From Candidatus Geothrix skivensis (GTDB lineage Bacteria > Acidobacteriota > Holophagae > Holophagales > Holophagaceae): a stretch of 64,000 nt of DNA. Made by a program: the position numbers and the translations under genes. Below are positions 16,156 through 23,149 of this stretch, in pieces. Every line of letters starts with the position of its first letter. Positions within the stretch are counted from its first letter, which is position 1. The stretch covers positions 186,001 to 250,000 of the forward strand of contig JADKIO010000009.1 of assembly GCA_016721195.1 (NCBI GenBank), given 5' to 3'. Below the pieces are notes generated by a model. It saw only the letters and a list, made by a program, of their open reading frames with translations, made no database searches and had not been told where the DNA came from.

Positions 16156-17492
16156 CGGATCCCCGCCACCAGCACGCGGTGCAGCCGGCGCAGGGCCTCA
16201 TGGGTGTGCTCCACCTGCACCACGATGCTCAGGTTGATCTCGTTGCCCCCCTGGCTGATCATCTCCACGTTGATGTCACCCAGGGCCGAAAGCAGCTGGG
16301 CGGCGATGCCCGGGGTGGACTTCAGCCGCTCGCCCACGGCGGCGATGATGGCCCGGCCCTCGTGGACTTCCACCTTGGCGAAGGAGGCCAGTTCCTGGAT
16401 CAGGGGCCTGAGCGGCACGTCCGCCTCCACCGTGAGGGAGACGCTCACCTCGGCGGTGGCCACCAAATCCACGCTCACCCCCCGGCGACCGAACACCTCG
16501 AAGAGGCGGGCCAGGAAACCGCTCTGGGCCAGCATGCGGGTGCTGCTCACGGTGAGCACCGTGATGGGCCCCCGGCTGGCCAGGGCGGTGATGGGGCGGC
16601 CCGTGTTCACTTCTGAGGAGATGGTGGTGAACCGGCCCCTGGGCTTCTGGGTGTGGCGCACGGTCACGGGGATGTGGGCCTCCACCGCGGGCTGGATGGT
16701 GGCGGGGTGCAGGACCTTGGCGCCGAAGGCCGCCAGCTCGGCGGCTTCCGCAAAGCTGAGCTCGGAGATGGGCAGGGCCTCAGGCACGACGCGGGGATCG
16801 CAGGTCAGCACGCCCTCCACATCCGTCCAGATCTGAACCTCCCTGGCCCCCAGAACCGCCCCGAAGAGGGCCGCCGAGTAGTCGCTGCCGCCCCGTCCCA
16901 GGGTGGTGGTGTAGCCCTCTTCCGTGGCGCCGATGTAGCCCTGGGTGACCACAATCCGATCCACATGGATCAGCGGTCCGAGGTGCTGGTCCGCCAGGAT
17001 GCGGATGGCCTGCTGCTGGGGCGCCGCCTCACCGAAGACATTGTCCGTGCGCATGACGGTGCGGGCATCCACCCAGGCGCCGCCCACGAAGGCCGCGAAA
17101 ATCCGCGTGGAGAGGCGCTCGCCCAGGGACGCGATGGCATCCATGCTGCGGGGGCTCAGTTCCCGCAGCAGGGCCACGCCCCGCAGGAGCAGCTCCAGCT
17201 CGCCGAAGAGCTCCGTCAGGGTCCCATCCAGCGCCTCGGGCACCGCCTCGTCGAAGAGCTCCGAGGCGGCCTTCCGGTGAGCGGCCATGAGGAGCCGCTG
17301 CTGCTCCATGGCACCCGCCAGATCGCCGGTCTCGGCGGCCTTGGCCGCGGCGAACAGGCCATTGGTGGTCTTGCCCATGGCCGAAAGCACCACCAGGGGC
17401 GCCTGGGGCAGGGCCTCCCGGGCCAGCTCCGCCACCTGGCGCATGCAGGCGGCATCCGCCACGCTGCTGCCGCCGAACTTGAGGACGATCAT
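16152..17492 (-). CDS. lysC: Aspartate kinase
   Basis: This 446-residue protein phosphorylates aspartate, the first step of the aspartate-family pathway. The kinase domain begins IVLKFGGSSVADA and contains TLGRGGSDYSAAL. Two ACT-like segments follow from about residue 300 (LTVSSTRMLAQSGFLARLFEVF and IIAAVGERLKSTPGIAAQLL in part), where lysine or threonine feedback usually acts. I chose ATG 17492 (MIVLKFGG), which is overlapped by the stop of a short upstream ORF as ATGA. The length fits monofunctional kinases. Confidence 0.94.
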   Translation of the reverse strand: MIVLKFGGSSVADAACMRQVAELAREALPQAPLVVLSAMGKTTNGLFAAAKAAETGDLAGAMEQQRLLMAAHRKAASELFDEAVPEALDGTLTELFGELELLLRGVALLRELSPRSMDAIASLGERLSTRIFAAFVGGAWVDARTVMRTDNVFGEAAPQQQAIRILADQHLGPLIHVDRIVVTQGYIGATEEGYTTTLGRGGSDYSAALFGAVLGAREVQIWTDVEGVLTCDPRVVPEALPISELSFAEAAELAAFGAKVLHPATIQPAVEAHIPVTVRHTQKPRGRFTTISSEVNTGRPITALASRGPITVLTVSSTRMLAQSGFLARLFEVFGRRGVSVDLVATAEVSVSLTVEADVPLRPLIQELASFAKVEVHEGRAIIAAVGERLKSTPGIAAQLLSALGDINVEMISQGGNEINLSIVVQVEHTHEALRRLHRVLVAGIR

Positions 17493-17550
17493 CGGATGTA
17501 TCCCTTCGCGTGGGCGAGTTCCGCATTGAGGATGCTGCCACCCGCGGCCC
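17487..17550. repeat. 64-bp direct repeat, copy A (beside lysC start)
   Basis: This stretch matches 17669-17732, the 3' end of asd, at 61 of 64 positions. It carries the end-of-asd coding text (AGGSILNAELAHAKGYIR) and the stop/start junction into lysC. The period between the copies is 182 bp. Confidence 0.9.
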
Positions 17551-17674
17551 TCGTTCGGGGGGGCCCCGCTCTGCGATCCCGCGCAGCGGGGAGCAGGAGG
17601 ACAGGCCTGGATGGCCTGTCCGATCGCGGGCTGCCAGAGAACACGTGCGAGGGGCGCGTCACGGAACGGATCAT
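17489..17674 (-). CDS. 61-codon bridging ORF between asd and lysC
   Basis: This small ORF starts at an ATG overlapping the asd stop (ATGA) and ends with a TGA overlapping the lysC ATG (ATGA). The last 20 or so codons repeat the end of asd (AGGSILNAELAHAKGYIR). The middle is Arg/Pro/Ser-rich and does not look like a folded protein. I infer that it arose by insertion plus duplication at an original asd/lysC junction. It may serve only to keep ribosomes moving from asd to lysC. Whether the peptide itself matters is unknown. Confidence 0.45.
   Translation of the reverse strand: MIRSVTRPSHVFSGSPRSDRPSRPVLLLPAARDRRAGPPRTRAAGGSILNAELAHAKGYIR
17569..17639. repeat. Imperfect stem-loop within the bridging ORF
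   Basis: The inner hairpin is GGACAGGCC (17599-17607), loop TGGAT, then GGCCTGTCC (17613-17621), a perfect 9-bp stem. An outer pairing joins CTCTG and CCCGCG (17569-17583) with CGCGGG and CAGAG (17625-17639), separated by 4-base internal loops. There is no T-tract, so it does not look like an intrinsic terminator. Confidence 0.7.
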
Positions 17675-17732
17675 CGGATGTACCCCTTAGCATGGGCGAG
17701 TTCCGCATTGAGGATGCTGCCACCCGCGGCCC
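17669..17732. repeat. 64-bp direct repeat, copy B (3' end of asd)
   Basis: This is the presumed original copy. It encodes the last residues of Asd and includes its stop codon. Copy A at 17487-17550 differs at three positions. Confidence 0.9.
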
Positions 17733-18726
17733 CTCGCTCAGTGTTGTGTCCGAGGAGCGCGAACTTGATGCCAAGGATGGGACAGACCCGGATGCGGCCC
17801 ACGTGGACGCTCATGCCCTCATCCCGCTCCACGTCCCGGCGCACTTGGGGGCGGTCCTCCAGGGTGTGGACGTGGATGGGCACCGCGGGGGCGGAGAACA
17901 GGCCCAGGCGCTGGGGCTCGGGCTTCCAGGCCAGGAAGGCCTCCCGCACGGCCTCGGGAGTGGGGCTGCCCTTCAGGCGCACGCTCACCGCCTCGGTGTG
18001 ACCCTCGATGACGGGCACCCGGTGGCAGAGGGCGCTCACGGTCATGGACGCCAGCTCCACGGCGCTGCCGGTGAAGCGGCCCAGCATCTTGGGGGTCTCC
18101 TCCTCGACCTTGGGCTCTTCGTTGCGGATGAAAGGAATCACGTTGGCCAGGATGTCCAGGCTGGCCACGCCGGGGTAGCCCGCGCCGCTGATGGCCTGCA
18201 TGGAAGTCATGAGCACGGCCTCCACGCCGAAGGCCTCGTGCAGTGGGCCCAGGGCCATGACCAGCACCGTGGCCGTGCAGTTGGCATTGGTGACGATGCC
18301 TCCGGTCCAGCCATGGTGGTGGCGCTGCACGTCCAGCAGGCCCAGGTGGCTGGCGTTCACCTCGGGCACCAGCAGGGGCACCTCCGGCGACATGCGGAAG
18401 GCCCCGGCATTGGAGAACACCATGGCCCCCGCCCGGGCGAAGGCGGGTTCCAGCTCCCGGGCCGGATCCGTATCCAGGGCGCTGAACACCACAGGCGAGA
18501 GCGCGAACTCCGGCGTGCCCTCCGCCATGACCTGATCCCCCAGGCCGCCGTAGGCCTCGCCATCCAGGCGCCAGGCGCAGGCATCGCGGTAGCGCTTGCC
18601 GGCGCTCCGCTCGCTGGCGGCCAGGTGCTCCACGCGGAAGAGGGGATGGTTGGCCAGGCGGCGCACGAAGCGCTGGCCGACGACGCCGGTGGCGCCCAGG
18701 ACGGTGACGGGGATCTTGTTGGTCAT
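17671..18726 (-). CDS. asd: Aspartate-semialdehyde dehydrogenase
   Basis: This 351-residue enzyme reduces aspartyl phosphate to aspartate semialdehyde with NADPH. The N-terminal Rossmann motif is VLGATGVVGQRF, and the catalytic Cys150 is in VTNANCTAT. SGAGYPGVASLD and VPVIEGHTEAV follow. The phrase order and length fit the branch shared with archaea and fungi better than the E. coli branch. A ribosome site (GGAG) lies six bases before ATG 18726. Both ends of the gene are duplicated nearby, which creates short coupled ORFs upstream and downstream. Confidence 0.94.
   Translation of the reverse strand: MTNKIPVTVLGATGVVGQRFVRRLANHPLFRVEHLAASERSAGKRYRDACAWRLDGEAYGGLGDQVMAEGTPEFALSPVVFSALDTDPARELEPAFARAGAMVFSNAGAFRMSPEVPLLVPEVNASHLGLLDVQRHHHGWTGGIVTNANCTATVLVMALGPLHEAFGVEAVLMTSMQAISGAGYPGVASLDILANVIPFIRNEEPKVEEETPKMLGRFTGSAVELASMTVSALCHRVPVIEGHTEAVSVRLKGSPTPEAVREAFLAWKPEPQRLGLFSAPAVPIHVHTLEDRPQVRRDVERDEGMSVHVGRIRVCPILGIKFALLGHNTERGAAGGSILNAELAHAKGYIR
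18691..18726. repeat. 36-bp direct repeat, asd-start copy
   Basis: The first 12 codons of asd match 18855-18890 at 35 of 36 positions. The upstream ribosome-site region is also partly similar. Confidence 0.9.
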
Positions 18727-18890
18727 GGGTTCTCCTGCCCTTGAATGACGTAGTGCTGCGCCACCGGCTCAGCCCTCCACCTATCGCACAGCGCATTGCG
18801 CTGTGCTCCCGCGCGCTTGCCGCTCTGCGGCCGCGCTTGCGGAGGTGGAGCCTCGGCGCCCAGGACGGTGACGGGGATCATGTTGGTCAT
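18723..18890 (-). CDS. 55-codon bridging ORF ahead of asd
   Basis: This ORF begins with a near copy of the asd start (MTNMIPVTVLGA against MTNKIPVTVLGA). It then runs through an Arg/Ala/Pro-rich stretch and ends with a TGA overlapping the asd ATG (ATGA). A GGGAG ribosome site lies eight bases before its ATG, just after the dapE stop. It mirrors the 61-codon ORF at the other end of asd. I infer that it is a duplication product that keeps translational coupling from dapE into asd. The peptide shows no recognisable domain. Confidence 0.45.
   Translation of the reverse strand: MTNMIPVTVLGAEAPPPQARPQSGKRAGAQRNALCDRWRAEPVAQHYVIQGQENP
18786..18806. repeat. Perfect 21-bp palindrome in the bridging ORF
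   Basis: The arms GCACAGCGCA and TGCGCTGTGC flank a single T. Outer arms CTCCACCT (18775-18782) and AGGTGGAG (18843-18850) could close a larger loop that also holds a direct repeat of GCGCTTGC. Confidence 0.75.
18855..18890. repeat. 36-bp direct repeat, upstream copy of asd start
   Basis: This is the duplicate of the asd start. It differs from 18691-18726 by one base, which changes Lys4 to Met in the short ORF. Confidence 0.9.
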
Positions 18891-18893
18891 GGT

Positions 18894-19928
18894 TCAGTCT
18901 CCCAGGAAATGCAGGGCCAGGCGGCGGTTGAGATCCACGCCGGCCTCGAGGTCGGTCAACGTGATGTGTTCCTCGAGGGTGTGGGCCACGGTGATGCTGC
19001 CAGGGCCCGCCAGCACGACGGTCCGGTCCGGCACCAGGGCCCGCAGCGCCGGCGCGTCGGAGCCGAAGGGCATGGGGGCGTGGGCGAAGCCCGGCACGCT
19101 CGGATAGAGGTCGGCGGGTTCATCCAGGCGCAGATCCACCGCACCCTCGGGCGGGGCCAGACGGCGGACGTCATCAAGGAAGGTGCTGCCAGGCACCACC
19201 CGCGCCATCAGGTGCGCTTCGGCCCTGGCGGGCACTGAGTTCAGCGCTTCGCCCCCCTGCAGCAATCCGAGGTTCCACAGCTCCGGCCCCAGCACGGGAT
19301 CCAGCGGGCGACGCTGCTCTCGCAGGCGCTGGAGCCAGTCCAGGAGGGGCCAGGTCGCGTTGTGGCCCAGCTGGGGGCTGCCGCTGTGGGCGGCCTTCCC
19401 TTGGCACTGGAGGCAGACATGCTGGACGCCGCGCTGGCCCGTGGCCAGCTTCAGCTCCGTGGGCTCGCCGTTGATGAGGGCCCTCAGCTCCCGGAGGTGA
19501 TCCGCCAGGCCCAGGGCCGCCGCGGCGCCGGCGCTATCTGTTTCCTCGCCCACCACCCCCAGCCACGCCAGGCCCTCCCGTCCCTGATCCAGCAGCGACT
19601 TCACCGCCGCCAGCTGGGCCACAGCCTGGCCCTTGGCATCGCAGGTCCCCCGGCCGAGGATCAGGTCCCCCTCGACGCGGGGCGGGACATAGGGCGGCAC
19701 CGTATCCAGGTGGGTCGAGAAGAGCACTTTCGGCCGGCCCCACAGGGCCAAGACATTCGTGCGCCCCGGCGCCACCGGCTGTTCCACCACGGTCGCACCC
19801 AATTCCTGCAGCAACATCCGCAGCCCCGGCAGGCCAGCATCCTCCTGGCCCGAGGTGGTCTCCGCAGCGCAGAGGGACAGCAGGCGGGCACTGAGCCAGC
19901 TTCGGAGATCTGCGGGGGATGCGTTCAT
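18894..19928 (-). CDS. dapE: M20 deacylase, probable succinyl-diaminopimelate desuccinylase
   Basis: This 344-residue M20-family metallopeptidase has the di-zinc motifs STHLDTVP (His73, Asp75), GRGTCDAKG (Asp97) and GEETDSAGA (Glu128-129). DapE releases succinate from N-succinyl-diaminopimelate, the step after the aminotransferase. It is the first gene of the lysine cluster, and dapD is present downstream. An N-acetyl-lysine or N-acetyl-ornithine deacetylase (LysK/ArgE) has the same motifs and is the alternative; the protein is somewhat shorter than classical DapE. An open 91-codon frame overlaps its start as ATGA (19925-20200), but I give that no weight. Confidence 0.75.
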   Translation of the reverse strand: MNASPADLRSWLSARLLSLCAAETTSGQEDAGLPGLRMLLQELGATVVEQPVAPGRTNVLALWGRPKVLFSTHLDTVPPYVPPRVEGDLILGRGTCDAKGQAVAQLAAVKSLLDQGREGLAWLGVVGEETDSAGAAAALGLADHLRELRALINGEPTELKLATGQRGVQHVCLQCQGKAAHSGSPQLGHNATWPLLDWLQRLREQRRPLDPVLGPELWNLGLLQGGEALNSVPARAEAHLMARVVPGSTFLDDVRRLAPPEGAVDLRLDEPADLYPSVPGFAHAPMPFGSDAPALRALVPDRTVVLAGPGSITVAHTLEEHITLTDLEAGVDLNRRLALHFLGD

Positions 19929-20212
19929 GGAAACCTCGGCGTGCCGATGGTGCCCTCAGGAACGCGGTGGGAAGCATCCCGCCGCTGCGCCTCAGGCCCT
20001 CCGCGCCGGGTGACCGGCACGACAGCCGCCGGGGTTTCCCCTCGTCGTCCAGGGAGCGCGTCGATGATCCGCTTTCCCTTCGGCGATCCGCCCCTTTCGC
20101 GCCGGATCATGGGGCTCATCACCCTCACCGCCGCTACTGATGGGGACCGCTCCTCCATCGGAAACCCTAGCTTCCCATGGCCTGGGTCCCGGCGCAACAC
20201 CGGCCCACCCCC
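19929..20212. other. Intergenic region tetR-dapE
   Basis: This 284-bp stretch should contain the promoter of the lysine cluster on the minus strand. A TAGGGT hexamer (20169-20164, minus) fits the local -10 style, but there is no clear -35. An imperfect inverted repeat GATCCG/CGGATC lies near 20084-20109. No lysine riboswitch structure is recognisable by eye. Confidence 0.4.
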
Positions 20213-20812
20213 TCAGGAACGGCGGGCCTTCGCGGGCACCAGGGCCTCTGCCAGGCGGCGCACGTAGCCGCTGAGGTCGGTCACGGCCCCCACCGCCTCG
20301 GGCGTGGAGCGCAGCAGCTGGAAGTAGCCCGCGTAGGCCGCATAGGCGAAGAGGGCCCGTTCCCGGGCCTCCGCGTCTGAACAACCCAGGGCCAGGAAGG
20401 CCTCCACGCCGAAGGCGAGGCGCCGTGCCGTGGCCCTGTCCAGGTAGGGCCGCACCCGGGGGTCCTCGCTCGAGATCGCCAGGGCCGCGAAGAACTTCCC
20501 GTTCTCCACGTCCTCGAAGGCCGCGAAGAGCAGCACCCGCAGGCGCCGCCGCGGGTCCTCAATGCCGCCGTAGCGGGTCACCACATCAGCGCTCTGATCC
20601 TGCTCCCAGGCCTCCAGGGCCGCATGGATGAGCTCATCCCGGCTCTGGAAGTGCCAATAGAAGCTGCCCTTGGTGACCCCCAGGGCCAGCGCCAGGGGCT
20701 CGACTGCCACGGCCTTCACGCCCTCCTGAGCAATGAGGTTGGTGGCAGCCTTCACCCACGCCTCCCTCGAGAGCGGAGCAGCAGGACGGGACTTTCGCTT
20801 GGGGGCGGGCAT
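20213..20812 (-). CDS. TetR-family transcriptional regulator
   Basis: This 199-residue protein has the TetR DNA-binding domain at about residues 15-62, with the recognition segment LGVTKGSFYWHFQSRDEL. A variable all-helical ligand domain follows. I chose ATG 20812 (MPAPKRKSRP); an alternative start at 20842 would run into the palindromes between this gene and the divergent lipoprotein gene. Those palindromes (CCATAC/GTATGG) are the likely operators, so it probably represses itself and the lipoprotein/rhombosortase operon. The ligand is unknown. Confidence 0.85.
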   Translation of the reverse strand: MPAPKRKSRPAAPLSREAWVKAATNLIAQEGVKAVAVEPLALALGVTKGSFYWHFQSRDELIHAALEAWEQDQSADVVTRYGGIEDPRRRLRVLLFAAFEDVENGKFFAALAISSEDPRVRPYLDRATARRLAFGVEAFLALGCSDAEARERALFAYAAYAGYFQLLRSTPEAVGAVTDLSGYVRRLAEALVPAKARRS

Positions 20813-20840
20813 GGTGGCCTTGACAGAAGACTCGACCAGC

Positions 20841-20888
20841 ATACCATACCATACCGTATGGCAACCATACGCATACGTATCGATACGG
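20841..20888. promoter_or_regulatory. Probable TetR operators, CATAC/GTATG palindromes
   Basis: CCATAC-C-GTATGG at 20849-20861 is a perfect inverted repeat, and ATACGTAT at 20873-20880 is another. CATAC or GTATG half-sites recur about six times across this 48-bp gap between divergent genes. The A+T content is clearly higher than in the surroundings. Confidence 0.65.
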
Positions 20889-20895
20889 AGTCTCC

Positions 20896-21705
20896 ATGCG
20901 AACATCGCTTTCCGCTCCCCTGGCCGCCCTGTTGCTCCTGGTGGGCTGCGCCACCCCCGAGACCGTGCAGCGACGAAGCAGTCTGGCTACCTACCTGGGG
21001 GCCAAGGCCTCACCCCCCACGGAGCCGGCCACCGGCCCCGCGAAGCTCCAGTTGCCCCTGCGCCTGGGCATCGCCTTCGTGCCCGCGGATGCGGGCCAGC
21101 GGGCCGGCTCCCTGAACGCGACGGCCCCGGCCAACCTGATGGACCCCGCGCAGGAACAGGATCTGCACAAGCAGGTGGCCGACCTGTTCGGCCAGAAGCC
21201 CTGGGCCCTCAGCTTCAAGATCATCCCGGCCATCTACCTGGCCAAAGGCGGGGGCTTCGCGGACCTGGACCAGGTTTCCCGCAGCTTCGGTGTGGACGTG
21301 GTGGCCCTGGTCAGCGTGGACCAGGTGCAGTTCAGCAGCCCCCGCTGGTACGCCTGGACCTACTGGACCCTGGTGGGGGCCTACATGGTGAAGGGCGACA
21401 AGAACGACACCACCTCCCTGGTGGACGCCGCTGTCTACCACGTGCCCTCCCACACCTTCCTCTTCCGGGCCGGGGGCATCGGCACGGTCAAGGGCAGCTC
21501 CAGCTGGTCCAATCGGGAGGAGGCCTTCCGCCAGCAGTCCCGGGAGAGCCTGGCCCTGGCCATGGCCAACCTGTCCGGCTCGCTGGATCAGGGCGTCGCA
21601 GGGTTCAAGCAGGATCTGCTGAAGGGCGTCCGCAAGGATGTCCAGCTGGTGGACAAGGATGGCAACCCCCTGGGCAGTGCCGCCTATGATCCTGCGCGCC
21701 GCTGA
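20896..21705 (+). CDS. Lipoprotein, paralogue of the rhombotarget lipoprotein but without its tail
   Basis: This 269-residue protein has a signal peptide with lipobox LVGC (Cys18) and GGAG five bases before ATG 20896. It is paralogous to the next gene through most of its length: RRSSLATYLGAK / RRSSLMDYLYPK, LRLGIAFVP / LKLGIAFVP, FGVDVVALVSVDQVQFSSPRWY (in part) and AAVYHVPSHTFLFRA. It ends at LGSAAYDPARR with no C-terminal membrane helix, so only its paralogue seems fit for the rhombosortase. The function is unknown; the shared ALVSVDQ core looks structural. Confidence 0.8.
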   Translation: MRTSLSAPLAALLLLVGCATPETVQRRSSLATYLGAKASPPTEPATGPAKLQLPLRLGIAFVPADAGQRAGSLNATAPANLMDPAQEQDLHKQVADLFGQKPWALSFKIIPAIYLAKGGGFADLDQVSRSFGVDVVALVSVDQVQFSSPRWYAWTYWTLVGAYMVKGDKNDTTSLVDAAVYHVPSHTFLFRAGGIGTVKGSSSWSNREEAFRQQSRESLALAMANLSGSLDQGVAGFKQDLLKGVRKDVQLVDKDGNPLGSAAYDPARR

Positions 21706-21730
21706 ACCACGCCAACATCCAGGAGCTCCC

Positions 21731-22600
21731 ATGACACGTCTTTCCCGCTCAATGGCCTTTGGCCTCTCTCTGTCCCTGCTTGGCCTCCTGGGCTGCAACA
21801 CGCCCCAGACCACGACCCGCCGCAGCAGCCTGATGGACTACCTCTACCCCAAGTCCCAGAGCGCCCCGTCGCCCAACCCCGCAGGCGCCCGGCTCAAGCT
21901 GCCGCTGAAGCTGGGCATCGCCTTCGTACCCGGCGGATCCGGTTCCTGGCGCGTCCAGAGCCTCCTGGCTCCGGGCCAGGAGAGACCCCTGCTGGATGTG
22001 GTGAAGCAGAGCTTCAAGGACAAGCCCTGGATCGCGGACATCAAGCTGGTGCCCAGCACGTATCTGCGCCCCGCCGGTGGTTTCGAGAACATGGACCAGG
22101 TGGCCCGGATGTACGGCGTGGACCTCATGGCGCTCGTGAGCGTCGACCAGATCCAGTACACGGATCCGCGCTGGTACAGCTTCACCTATCTCTCGATCGT
22201 GGGGGCCTATGTGCTGCCGGGGGACGCCAACGATACCCGCACCCTCATCGATGCGGCCGTCTACGACGTGGCCAGCCACACCTTCCTGATGCGCGCCCCG
22301 GGCCAGAGCCAGCTGAAGGGCAGCTCCACCTGGGCCCACCGGGAGGTGCAGCTCCGCGAGCATTCCGCCAAAGGCCTGCAACTGGCCATGACAGACCTGG
22401 CGAAGAACCTTGATGCCGAGGTGGCCACCTTCAAGGCCGAGATCGCCAGCGGGGGCCGCAAGGACGTGGACGTGGTGGACCGCCAGGGTGTGTCCCTGCG
22501 GCAGAGCGGTGGCAGGAACTTCGGCGGCAGCCTCGGGTGGATAGAGACCCTGGGTGCCCTGCTCATCCTGGGTGCGGCCCTGCGGCTGCGGCGGGCCTGA
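21731..22600 (+). CDS. Rhombotarget-type lipoprotein with GlyGly-CTERM-like tail
   Basis: This 289-residue protein has a lipoprotein signal (lipobox LLGC, Cys22) at one end and a sorting tail at the other. Residues 265-289 are GGS, a hydrophobic helix (WIETLGALLILGAAL) and a basic end RLRRA. That three-part layout is the GlyGly-CTERM pattern cleaved by rhombosortases, and the adjacent gene encodes one. The stop TGA shares a base with the rhombosortase start (TGATG). The family known as rhombotarget lipoprotein has this arrangement. The body of the protein is paralogous to the preceding gene. Its biological role is not known. Confidence 0.82.
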   Translation: MTRLSRSMAFGLSLSLLGLLGCNTPQTTTRRSSLMDYLYPKSQSAPSPNPAGARLKLPLKLGIAFVPGGSGSWRVQSLLAPGQERPLLDVVKQSFKDKPWIADIKLVPSTYLRPAGGFENMDQVARMYGVDLMALVSVDQIQYTDPRWYSFTYLSIVGAYVLPGDANDTRTLIDAAVYDVASHTFLMRAPGQSQLKGSSTWAHREVQLREHSAKGLQLAMTDLAKNLDAEVATFKAEIASGGRKDVDVVDRQGVSLRQSGGRNFGGSLGWIETLGALLILGAALRLRRA

Positions 22601-23082
22601 TGGACTCCCTGGCCCTTACGGCGGAGGCGCTTCGTGAGCCCTGGCGCCTGTGGACCGGACACCTGGTCCACTACGGGTGGGCCCACGCCTTGGCCAATGC
22701 CTTCGCCCTGGCGGTGCCCCTCCTCCTGGTGCAAGGGCGGGACCGGATCCGGCTCCTCAGGGTGGTCCTGGTGGCGGCACCCCTGCTGAGCCTGCTCCTC
22801 CTGGCCGATCCGGCGCTGGGCCAGTACCGCGGGGCCTCCGGCCTGGCTTGCGTCCTCTGGGCCTGGGTGGGCATACGCCTTTCCTTCCGGCGGCATTCCG
22901 CTGCCATCGCCCTGATGCTCCTGGGCGGGCTGCTGCTCAAGCTCTGCGCGGAGGCCTCGCTGGGCGGGGGAGTCATGGGGGTGCCCGAGGGTTGGCAGAG
23001 CCTTCCCGCCGCCCATTTCGGGGGGGCCCTCCTGGGGCTGGCCTTCGCCCTTCCGGTCCAGCCCCACACAAGCCACGCCTGA
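22600..23082 (+). CDS. rrtA: Rhombosortase, rhomboid-like intramembrane serine protease
   Basis: This 160-residue protein is short for a rhomboid, as rhombosortases are, with about six hydrophobic helices. The catalytic serine motif YRGASG holds Ser80 and the partner histidine is in AAHFGGALLG (His139). The N-terminal GHLVHYGWAHALANAFAL contains the conserved His/Asn cluster (His24, His29, Asn33). Rhombosortase cleaves the GlyGly-CTERM tail of target proteins in the inner membrane. Its start overlaps the stop of the tailed lipoprotein, which is the obvious substrate. No other GlyGly-CTERM protein is in the window. Confidence 0.85.
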   Translation: MDSLALTAEALREPWRLWTGHLVHYGWAHALANAFALAVPLLLVQGRDRIRLLRVVLVAAPLLSLLLLADPALGQYRGASGLACVLWAWVGIRLSFRRHSAAIALMLLGGLLLKLCAEASLGGGVMGVPEGWQSLPAAHFGGALLGLAFALPVQPHTSHA

Positions 23083-23126
23083 GGTTCTCTGGTCAGGGCG
23101 CCGGTCCCCGGACCACTCGGCAAGGC

Positions 23127-23132
23127 TACACT
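23127..23132 (+). promoter_or_regulatory. Candidate -10 box (TACACT) of thiG
   Basis: The context is GGCTACACTGG, 17 bases before the thiG ATG. A GGAG ribosome site lies between. No thiamine riboswitch is visible in the 67-bp gap. Confidence 0.4.
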
Positions 23133-23149
23133 GGTGCTCCGGAGCGCCC

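Noticed and set aside
17029..17541. Minus-strand frame overlapping lysC beginning AASSMRNSPT
   Set aside because: It is a shadow of lysC in another frame. The repeated N-terminal text comes from the duplicated asd end.
23083..23149. Thiamine riboswitch ahead of thiG
   Set aside because: The 67-bp gap is too short, and the conserved CUGAGA and ACCUGA-type blocks are not present.
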